From Candidatus Latescibacterota bacterium (lineage in GTDB: Bacteria; Latescibacterota; UBA2968; UBA8231), in NCBI GenBank assembly GCA_003529325.1, contig DPVW01000070.1, forward strand, positions 1-5,474: DNA of 5,474 nt. The letters are read 5' to 3'. The notes beneath the pieces are model-generated. The model had not been told where the DNA came from and ran no database searches. It saw only the letters and a list, made by a program, of their open reading frames with translations. The position numbers and the translations under genes are program-made. This document shows positions 1-5,073 of the stretch, piece after piece. How positions within the stretch are numbered: position 1 is the first letter of the stretch; the number at the start of each line of letters is the position of its first letter.

Positions 1-839
1 TGGAATACGCCACAGAAACGCTGGAGGTGGGGGCGCAGGATCAGGTCATCATCGAGGTCTTCGATGGCACCGAAGAGGATGACGAGATTCGCATTGACGG
101 ACACCACCTGTTTTTGGTGGTCACCGAGGCGGGCATCGACGTGGCGCAGCTGCTCTATATCGACAACCTTGGCAGCTCGACCTATGTCGGTCATACGGCA
201 GGGGATGAACGTCACGTTGTGCAATTACAGGTACCTGAAGGCAATGTCGCCCTGCGAGGCCACTCGGGACAGATTTCGCGCAGCAGCGCAACGCGGTTGT
301 TCACCAACGTCCCCCTGCCACCTGGCCGTTCACAAGTTGCTTTCACGATCCAGCTTAGAGGGGAGGAGTTTGACGGCGCCTATGAGCACCAAATCCTCTA
401 CCCGACGAGTCGGCTGGAGTTGTTTCTGCAACCCAGCGATATCGAACTGCCGGCGGCGCTGTTTCAGGATCTCGGCCAGATGCAACTGCACGACCAGGAG
501 TATCGACACTACCGGGTGCAGAGTCTGGACATCGGTCGAAGGGTGTCGATCCCATTGCCCTTCTCGCTGCCACTACGCTGGTCTCTGAAGTGGGTGATGC
601 TGGTCTTCGTCGTTGCCATGGTTGCTGCGGCGACCGCTCTTGTACGCCCGGCTCCTGTACTGGTCACGGAGAAGCAGGACGAAGAACGTCAGCTTCTGCT
701 GGAAAAGTTGGCCGCCCTGGACGACCGTCTGGCCACCGCCACAGGCACGGAGGCAGAGCAGCTACGGCAACAGCGGCAGACACACAAGGCGCGGCTCACC
801 CTGCTCTATCGTCAATTTGACGAGGACAGCAGAGGATAA
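1..839 (+). CDS. Membrane-anchored protein with C-terminal coiled coil, upstream of ccmA (5' partial)
   Basis: The frame is open to the left edge (first whole codon at base 3), so the true start lies outside; the GTG at 27 is probably internal. I do not recognise a named family. The visible N-terminal two thirds is a soluble, beta-rich-looking domain with alternating hydrophobic residues and no Cys pairs. It is followed by one membrane helix encoded at about 594-644 (VMLVFVVAMVAAATALV), then a charged tail of about 65 residues predicted to be coiled coil (KLAALDDRLATAT, then a Gln/Arg-rich helix). One helix followed by a short coiled coil recalls the layout of CcmI/CycH and of other small anchored partners in cytochrome c maturation. 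The gene sits 12 bases before ccmA, so a role with the heme exporter or in holding apocytochrome is inferred from position only. The orientation with the large domain in the periplasm is likewise inferred. Coding status is secure; function is not. Confidence 0.87.
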   Translation, partial: EYATETLEVGAQDQVIIEVFDGTEEDDEIRIDGHHLFLVVTEAGIDVAQLLYIDNLGSSTYVGHTAGDERHVVQLQVPEGNVALRGHSGQISRSSATRLFTNVPLPPGRSQVAFTIQLRGEEFDGAYEHQILYPTSRLELFLQPSDIELPAALFQDLGQMQLHDQEYRHYRVQSLDIGRRVSIPLPFSLPLRWSLKWVMLVFVVAMVAAATALVRPAPVLVTEKQDEERQLLLEKLAALDDRLATATGTEAEQLRQQRQTHKARLTLLYRQFDEDSRG

Positions 840-841
840 GG
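838..841 (+). promoter_or_regulatory. Ribosome binding site for ccmA (TTG start)
   Basis: AAGG lies 10 bases before the TTG at 852 and overlaps the TAA stop of the upstream gene. The ccmA frame is the same as that of the upstream gene and is closed by that TAA, so the start must fall after 839. TTG at 852 is the first usable start codon there. Confidence 0.5.
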
Positions 842-851
842 CGGGCAACCA

Positions 852-1559
852 TTGCAGCTGTGTGTCGACAACGTACACAAGCGTTTCGGTAGCACGGTAG
901 CGCTTGCGGGCGTAGATCTAGATGTCGGTGCTGACACGCACCTGTTGCTGGCCGGCGCCAACGGCGCTGGCAAGACAACTCTGTTACGTCTGCTGGCAGG
1001 CCTGACCGGGCCCAGCGATGGCCGGGTGACGATCGGTGGTGAGGATCCGCGACGCTCCACCGAACAACGTTGGCGGCTGGGACTGCTGTCGCATCAGACG
1101 CTGCTTTACGATGATCTCTCGGCGGCGGAAAATCTGCGCTTCTTCGCCGGCCTCTACGGGCTTGGCGCCGACATCGTCGGACCGGCATTGGCCGACGTCG
1201 ATCTCACCGACCAAGCCTCGGCACGCGTCGGGGGTTTCTCACGCGGCATGAAACAGCGGCTGGCATTGGCACGCGCCACGCTTCATGCGCCAGAGGTCCT
1301 GCTCCTCGACGAGCCCTTTACGGGACTCGACCGGCGTTCGGCTGGGACCCTGTCGACACGCCTGTTGGTGCGCACACGGGAGACGGGGGTTTCCTCTTTA
1401 CTGGTGACACACAACGTTGTCGAGGCAGCACAGTTCGTCAACCGGGTCGTGGTTCTGCGAGGCGGACGAATCGTCTGCGACGAACCCTGGAACACCGACG
1501 ACGGGGAACGATTGCAGGCGCTGTGTGACCACCATCAGGAGCTCGCCGTCCATGAATGA
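852..1559 (+). CDS. ccmA: CcmA, heme exporter ABC ATPase of cytochrome c maturation
   Basis: This is a 235-residue single-domain ABC ATPase, slightly longer than the roughly 205 residues of enterobacterial CcmA. Visible motifs are Walker A GANGAGKT (35-42), Q-loop Gln82 in LLSHQ, signature FSRGMKQR (129-136, the degenerate form in which the LSGGQ glycines are partly replaced), Walker B LLLDEP (150-155) with catalytic Glu154, D-loop GLDRRS (158-163) and switch His187 in VTH. In System I, CcmA hydrolyses ATP on the cytoplasmic face of a CcmA2B-C-D complex to release heme-loaded CcmE. Being followed directly by ccmB, ccmC and ccmD settles the identity over a generic ABC ATPase. The start is TTG, because an in-frame stop at 837-839 excludes an upstream start. 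The stop overlaps the ccmB start by 8 bases (ATGAATGA), indicating translational coupling. Confidence 0.93.
   Translation: MQLCVDNVHKRFGSTVALAGVDLDVGADTHLLLAGANGAGKTTLLRLLAGLTGPSDGRVTIGGEDPRRSTEQRWRLGLLSHQTLLYDDLSAAENLRFFAGLYGLGADIVGPALADVDLTDQASARVGGFSRGMKQRLALARATLHAPEVLLLDEPFTGLDRRSAGTLSTRLLVRTRETGVSSLLVTHNVVEAAQFVNRVVVLRGGRIVCDEPWNTDDGERLQALCDHHQELAVHE
1537..1541 (+). promoter_or_regulatory. Ribosome binding site for ccmB
   Basis: AGGAG inside the end of ccmA, 10 bases before the ATG at 1552. It decides between this ATG and the longer open frame that begins at 1417 within ccmA. Confidence 0.65.
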
Positions 1560-2265
1560 TGTGCCGGGAATCTGGACGCACGCGCGGCTCCTGTTGCGCA
1601 AGGACCTGATGACGGAGTGGCGCACCAAGGAACGGTTGAGTCCCATGGTGTTTTTCGTCCTCCTCGTCCTGCTGGTTTACAACTTCGCCTTTGAACTGGG
1701 TGGCGCGGCGTTGTGGGAGATTGGCCCTGGCGTGTTGTGGTCCTCTTTTGTCTTCGCCAGCCTTTTTGGCCTGCAGCGCACCTTCGCCGCAGAAAGCACC
1801 AACGACTGTCTCGATGCCCTGCTGGCGGCGCCGGTGGAAAGGGGCGCCCTCTACCTGGCCAAGATGATGGGCAATGTGCTGTTCCTTGTCGGTGTGCAGT
1901 TGCTGACCTTGCCGCTATTCGGGCTGTTCTTTAACCTCACCCCGGGGCTGTATCTATTGCCACTGCTCGTCGTCTTTCTACTCGGTTCGGCAAGTGTCGC
2001 GTCGATCGGTACCTTGTTCGCCGCCATGGCCAGTCATTCGCGACTTCGTGAGTTTCTGTTGCCCCTACTGGTATTACCGGTGTTGATTCCGGCGCTCATC
2101 TCCTGCGTCGCCGCCACGGGCGTCATCCTGGCGGCTGGCATACCGGGACGGGCGGTACAGTTCTGGCCGGAGGAGTTGACCTTGCACGTCGGCATGCTCG
2201 CTTTGTTCGCTGTGGTTTTTTCGACGCTCGCCTGGATGCTGTTCGATTTCGTCATCGAAGAGTGA
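1552..2265 (+). CDS. ccmB: CcmB, heme exporter permease subunit
   Basis: A 237-residue integral membrane protein, close to the usual CcmB length of about 220. Hydrophobic segments lie at about residues 32-49, 58-74, 106-127, 132-157, 168-195 and 212-234, giving the expected six membrane spans. A cytoplasmic N-terminus (LLLRKDLMTEWRTKERLSP) carries the conserved RKDL..E.R pattern. PGVLWSSF, GLQRTFAAE and LLAAPVERGALYLAK (91-104) match the conserved CcmB core. CcmB partners CcmA as an ABC-type membrane subunit and holds CcmC and CcmD in the complex that releases holo-CcmE. The frame is open back to 1417, but that extension lies wholly within ccmA. The ATG at 1552 has a good ribosome site and overlaps the ccmA stop, so it is the preferred start. 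ccmC follows after 9 bases. Confidence 0.93.
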   Translation: MNDVPGIWTHARLLLRKDLMTEWRTKERLSPMVFFVLLVLLVYNFAFELGGAALWEIGPGVLWSSFVFASLFGLQRTFAAESTNDCLDALLAAPVERGALYLAKMMGNVLFLVGVQLLTLPLFGLFFNLTPGLYLLPLLVVFLLGSASVASIGTLFAAMASHSRLREFLLPLLVLPVLIPALISCVAATGVILAAGIPGRAVQFWPEELTLHVGMLALFAVVFSTLAWMLFDFVIEE

Positions 2266-2274
2266 CCTTTGCCC

Positions 2275-2931
2275 ATGACACGAATCCTTGCCGTCATCCT
2301 CTCTCTTGCCATGCTGGCCGCCGTGGGCGCCGTATTTCTCCATGCCCCCACCGAGGTCCAGATGGGTGATGTGCAGCGCATCTTCTATTTCCACGTGTCC
2401 TCGGCGTTGTCTGCGGCAGCCTGCTACTTCCTGGTTTTTCTCGGCAGCGTGCTGTACTTGCGTACCCGCAAGGATCGTTGGGACCGCTTTGCCGGCGTCA
2501 GCGCGGAACTCGGTGTGCTGTTCTCCGCATTTGTGCTTTTCAGTGGACCCCTCTGGGCAAGACCGATCTGGGGCGTGTTCTGGCGCTGGGAGCCACGACT
2601 CACAACCATGTTGATCACCTTCGCGCTCTACGTCGCATACCTGATGGTGCGCTCGTACGGTGATCCCGGCGAACGCACGCAAAGGTTTGCCGCCGTCGTC
2701 GGCATCGTCGCTTTCGTCAACGTGCCACTGGTCCATTATTCCATCAACATGTGGGCGGCAGACCAGCAGTTGCATCCGCCGAAGGTCGAGTTGGACCCGG
2801 CGATGCAGCAGACCAAACTGATCTGTTATCTGGCCTTTGGCTGCCTGGTTACATTGTTGATGCGGCTGCGCCTCAACCAGGAACGCCAGGCGGCGCGACT
2901 GCAGGCACTGGCAACAACCACTCACCAGTAG
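2275..2931 (+). CDS. ccmC: CcmC, heme-handling WWD-domain protein
   Basis: A 218-residue polytopic membrane protein with about six membrane spans. It carries the heme-handling signature: a WWD segment WGVFWRWEPRLTT (99-111) after GPLWARPI, flanked by the two conserved histidines His40 (FYFHVSSA) and His154 (PLVHYSINMW), which serve as axial heme ligands in studied CcmC proteins. CcmC presents heme to CcmE in the periplasm. The WWD motif differs from the E. coli form WGTWWVWDARLT: Phe replaces a Trp and Glu106 replaces the Asp. The ATG at 2275 is preferred. A TTG two codons upstream (2269) is better spaced from the purine run GAAGAG (2257-2262) and would add only two residues. The tail after about 207 is charged (RLRLNQERQAARLQ) and probably cytoplasmic. 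Alternatives such as CcsA of System II are excluded by length and by the ccmABCD order. Confidence 0.93.
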   Translation: MTRILAVILSLAMLAAVGAVFLHAPTEVQMGDVQRIFYFHVSSALSAAACYFLVFLGSVLYLRTRKDRWDRFAGVSAELGVLFSAFVLFSGPLWARPIWGVFWRWEPRLTTMLITFALYVAYLMVRSYGDPGERTQRFAAVVGIVAFVNVPLVHYSINMWAADQQLHPPKVELDPAMQQTKLICYLAFGCLVTLLMRLRLNQERQAARLQALATTTHQ

Positions 2932-2936
2932 GGGAG
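2930..2936 (+). promoter_or_regulatory. Ribosome binding site for ccmD
   Basis: AGGGGAG overlaps the TAG stop of ccmC and lies 11 bases before the GTG at 2948. It is one of the strongest Shine-Dalgarno sequences in the window and fixes the start of the small gene that follows. Confidence 0.75.
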
Positions 2937-2947
2937 AAAAGTCGAAC

Positions 2948-3103
2948 GTGGATACGGGTCTCACCTATCTTGCTATCGCTTACGGCGGCTTCTTCATCGC
3001 ACTGGCTGGCTACCTGTTCCGCATCGTACGTCGTGATGGCGAGTTGCAGGCCAGCGTCGATGCCCTGGAAGCTCGAGCCGGCGACAACACCCCTGGCAAA
3101 TGA
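2948..3103 (+). CDS. ccmD: CcmD, small heme exporter accessory protein
   Basis: A 51-residue protein starting at GTG and ending at TGA. The sequence begins with a short polar start, then one membrane helix at about residues 7-27 (YLAIAYGGFFIALAGYLFRI). A positive cluster RR (28-29) and a charged helix (GELQASVDALEARAG) follow. This is the classic CcmD layout: an aromatic/Gly-rich N-terminal helix, positive residues after it, and a cytoplasmic tail. CcmD is needed for releasing holo-CcmE from the CcmABC complex. The evidence is size, topology, position straight after ccmC and the strong ribosome site; the family has weak primary-sequence conservation. It is easily missed because of its length and GTG start, and a long frame on the same strand (open from 2751) and antisense frames cover the same bases. 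Confidence 0.85.
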   Translation: MDTGLTYLAIAYGGFFIALAGYLFRIVRRDGELQASVDALEARAGDNTPGK

Positions 3104-3109
3104 CTGCTG

Positions 3110-3137
3110 TTGTCACGGGTTCCTGCAACGCTATATT
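3110..3137 (+). promoter_or_regulatory. Sigma70-like promoter for the BFN-UVR gene pair
   Basis: A -35 box TTGTCA (3110-3115) and a -10 box TATATT (3132-3137) are separated by 16 bases. Each matches the consensus at 5 of 6 positions. It lies in the only real gap in this half of the window (3104-3173), so transcription would begin near 3144, about 30 bases before the next start codon. The -10 is an AT-rich island in GC-rich DNA. It is predicted from sequence only; read-through from the ccm genes is also possible since no terminator is visible. Confidence 0.6.
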
Positions 3138-3157
3138 CACACCTCCTTTCGCGCTGC

Positions 3158-3163
3158 AGGGAG
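3158..3163 (+). promoter_or_regulatory. Ribosome binding site for first BFN-UVR gene
   Basis: AGGGAG lies 10 bases before the ATG at 3174 and downstream of the predicted promoter. It decides against the much longer open frame that extends back to 2751 across ccmC and ccmD. Confidence 0.7.
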
Positions 3164-3173
3164 TTCGGTAACG

Positions 3174-3785
3174 ATGGTTGAAATGGAAGTCCAGCGGGTG
3201 CAGGTATCGTCGCGAGCCTATCATCGTGTCGTGCTGCACGCCAAGGAGGGCGAGGCGACTCTGCACATCGTTATCGGCCCAGCCGAAGCACGTGCGATCT
3301 CGATGGCCCACCGGGGACAGAAGCCGACGCGGCCCCTCAGCTACGATATGGCGCGAGCCCTGCTGGATGAAGCGGGTGCGCGTATCGAACAAGTCGCCAT
3401 CATCGATCTGCAGGACGGCATCTATTACGCCGAGATCCGACTGCTGGATGAAGACGGTCGGAAGAGGGTCGTCGATTCGAGACCGAGTGACGCCATCGCC
3501 CTTGCGCTGCGCAGCGGCGCGCCGATCTTTGCCGACGAAGCGGTATTGGGAGACGAGGACGAGGATTGGGATGAGGAGGTCGAATTGGACGATCTGCCCG
3601 ACTTGAACCCACAGCAGGAGCCACCCATCGGTTCGGTGACCCTTGACGAACTGCTGGCTGATTCCGAGCATTCACAGACGGAACGCGAGGAACTCGAAAA
3701 GCGCTTGCGCCAGGCCGTAGCGGAAGAGGCCTACGAAGAGGCCGCACGCCTGCGCGATCGCCTCTCGCATATAGCCAAAGAGTAA
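3174..3785 (+). CDS. Bifunctional nuclease (BFN/DUF151) domain protein with C-terminal UVR motif, copy 1
   Basis: A 203-residue soluble protein. Residues 1-125 match the BFN (DUF151) fold known from Thermotoga TM0160 and plant BFN proteins: HIVIGPAEARAISMA (31-45), RPLSYDMARALL (53-64), DGIYYAEIRL (81-90) and the family signature DSRPSDAIALALRSGAPIF (101-119). A strongly acidic linker (126-143, GDEDEDWDEEVELDD) leads to a C-terminal UVR motif (about 173-200, ELEKRLRQAVAEEAYEEAA), the helical hairpin that in UvrB and UvrC mediates their contact. Plant BFN proteins have been reported to degrade nucleic acids, but bacterial activity is little studied and no nuclease residues can be assigned here. 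A contact with UvrB/UvrC or another UVR-bearing partner is inferred only. The frame is open back to 2751, but the ATG at 3174 sits behind its own promoter and ribosome site. A divergent paralogue follows 24 bases later. Confidence 0.92.
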   Translation: MVEMEVQRVQVSSRAYHRVVLHAKEGEATLHIVIGPAEARAISMAHRGQKPTRPLSYDMARALLDEAGARIEQVAIIDLQDGIYYAEIRLLDEDGRKRVVDSRPSDAIALALRSGAPIFADEAVLGDEDEDWDEEVELDDLPDLNPQQEPPIGSVTLDELLADSEHSQTEREELEKRLRQAVAEEAYEEAARLRDRLSHIAKE

Positions 3786-3809
3786 GACCCGAACGATGGC
3801 GCGATTGTC

Positions 3810-4517
3810 ATGACCGAGAACCGCAGCACAGCGCGGAAACGCAGGGCCCTGGTGGAAATGACGGTGGTCAAGGTGAGTCCGTACCTGCGCGCCGAGAAAC
3901 CGCTGATGTGGCTGTGCGAAAAAGAGGCCGAAGAGCCGCGCCTGTTGCCCATTGCCGTGGGAGAATTCGAGGCGGCGGCAATCCAGATGAAGTTGAGTGG
4001 CGAACGTCCATTGAGACCGATCTCTTACGACCTGTTCGCCTCCTTCCTCGAGGAACTATCGATGCCCGTGCGTCGTGTCGTCATCCATTCCGTCGAGGGT
4101 CAGGTGTTTCATGCCGTCGCCGTCGTCGAACGCGAAGGCCGCTTGCGTGAGATCGACTGTCGACCTTCCGATGGTGTCGCCCTTGGTCTGCGCACGGATG
4201 CACCGATTTTCATCAGCAGGGAACTGCTCGACATGGCGGGCATCTCCACCGCCCCAGACAGTGCCGACCTGGATCGCACGATCTGCCGGTTCTACGAGTT
4301 GGAGCCGCAGATTCTCGGCGACAATGCAGCTGACGATGCCGCCCGAGCTGACGCCTTCGATGCAAATGAAGAGCTCCCTGCACCCGTCGTCGCCGAACCT
4401 CGAGACGAGTTGACCGACCTTCGGCATCGCCTCGAGCAAGCCGTCATCTGTGAGGAGTATGAAGAGGCGGCTCTGCTACGGGACGAGATCGAACGCGTCA
4501 AAAGCGCGCAAGCCTGA
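3810..4517 (+). CDS. Bifunctional nuclease (BFN/DUF151) domain protein with C-terminal UVR motif, copy 2
   Basis: A divergent tandem paralogue of the preceding gene, 235 residues from the ATG at 3810. The BFN core is recognisable: PIAVGEFEAAAIQMK (47-61), RPISYDLFASFLEEL (69-83) and the signature DCRPSDGVALGLRTDAPIF (116-134), with Gly-Val and Gly changes relative to the usual AIALAL. A polar linker (about 145-195, including a short Asp/Ala-rich run) and a UVR motif (about 201-230, HRLEQAVICEEYEEAALLRD) follow. The first 14 residues are basic and have no counterpart in copy 1. VEM at residues 15-17 aligns with the VEM at the start of copy 1, and codon 15 is GTG (3852) preceded by AGGG, so a 221-residue product starting there is a real alternative; the ATG at 3810 lacks a clear ribosome site. 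Probably co-transcribed with copy 1. Function is unknown beyond the family. Confidence 0.9.
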   Translation: MTENRSTARKRRALVEMTVVKVSPYLRAEKPLMWLCEKEAEEPRLLPIAVGEFEAAAIQMKLSGERPLRPISYDLFASFLEELSMPVRRVVIHSVEGQVFHAVAVVEREGRLREIDCRPSDGVALGLRTDAPIFISRELLDMAGISTAPDSADLDRTICRFYELEPQILGDNAADDAARADAFDANEELPAPVVAEPRDELTDLRHRLEQAVICEEYEEAALLRDEIERVKSAQA

Positions 4518-4531
4518 TCCGGCATCCTATC

Positions 4532-4999
4532 GTGTCGACACGCCGCCTGCTCGCCGCGCCTCTTGTGGCGCTGCTTTTGTTGTCATGCGCTGACGAAGAT
4601 TCCCGCCTTTCCACTCCGGCAACAACCTTCGGCACCTATCGCCGTGCCCTGGCTGATGGTGACGGCGAGACCGCTTGGTTCTGTCTGAGTAGCGGTTATC
4701 GACGACTTGAATACAACGATGATCCCCAGTTGCTGAAGGCACATCTGGAGCGTGAAGGGGGGGCCCTGGGACGCCGGGTCGCCCGTCTGGAGATTGGCCA
4801 GGAGACGGAGATCAACGAACGACTCGCCTTTCTCCAGTTTGATCCAACCACGGTCGATCCGTCGCGCACCCCGTTTTACTACTTTCTGCACGAGCAGGAT
4901 GGCTGGAAGATTACGACGCATCTGGACAGTCTGTTTCGAGGCGAACTGGAGGGTGCCATCGAGCGTGGCGAGTTCCGCCTGCCTGTGGTGACACGGTGA
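4532..4999 (+). CDS. Predicted lipoprotein, possibly NTF2-like (DUF4878 style)
   Basis: A 155-residue protein with a GTG start, 14 bases after the second BFN gene; no other start codon is available nearby and the ribosome site is weak. Residues 1-18 form a lipoprotein signal peptide with basic n-region STRR, hydrophobic core, and lipobox LLSC with Cys19 as the modified residue. Ala at +2 rather than Asp suggests outer-membrane sorting if the enterobacterial rule applies. The mature part begins TPATTFGTYRRALADGDGE (28-46) and ends with a strand EQDGWKI (121-127). The helix of the type F..Y..AL..GD.E.A and the late DGWK strand are typical of small NTF2-like/DUF4878 lipoproteins with unknown ligands. 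This family match is by eye. The C-terminus after the strand is a short helix. No enzyme residues are evident. Confidence 0.82.
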   Translation: MSTRRLLAAPLVALLLLSCADEDSRLSTPATTFGTYRRALADGDGETAWFCLSSGYRRLEYNDDPQLLKAHLEREGGALGRRVARLEIGQETEINERLAFLQFDPTTVDPSRTPFYYFLHEQDGWKITTHLDSLFRGELEGAIERGEFRLPVVTR

Positions 5000-5073
5000 C
5001 TGTGGTGGAGGAGTCTGCCCAACGACCGATACTACTAGGGTGAACAACTTCGTCCAACGATTCGTCCGTTCCC

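Noticed and set aside
1417..1551. N-terminal extension of ccmB inside ccmA
   Set aside because: The extra residues are Ser/Thr/Pro-rich shadow of ccmA. The ATG at 1552 has an AGGAG site and matches the family N-terminus.
2074..2964. Long antisense open frame (296 codons) opposite ccmB and ccmC
   Set aside because: It lies opposite well-identified membrane genes. Its product is rich in His, Gln, Arg and Cys with no domain logic, as expected for the complement of GC-rich coding DNA.
3083..3114. Inverted repeat GACAACA / TGTTGTC as a ccm terminator
   Set aside because: The stem is 7 bases with an 18-base loop, it starts inside ccmD and no T-run follows, so it does not fit an intrinsic terminator.
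2751..3173. N-terminal extension of the first BFN gene by 141 codons
   Set aside because: The extension overlaps the coding ends of ccmC and all of ccmD in another frame. The ATG at 3174 has its own promoter and ribosome site and fits the usual family start.
2994..3671. Antisense open frame (225 codons) opposite ccmD and the first BFN gene
   Set aside because: The + strand encodes recognisable BFN motifs over the same bases, and the antisense product shows no family features or ribosome site.
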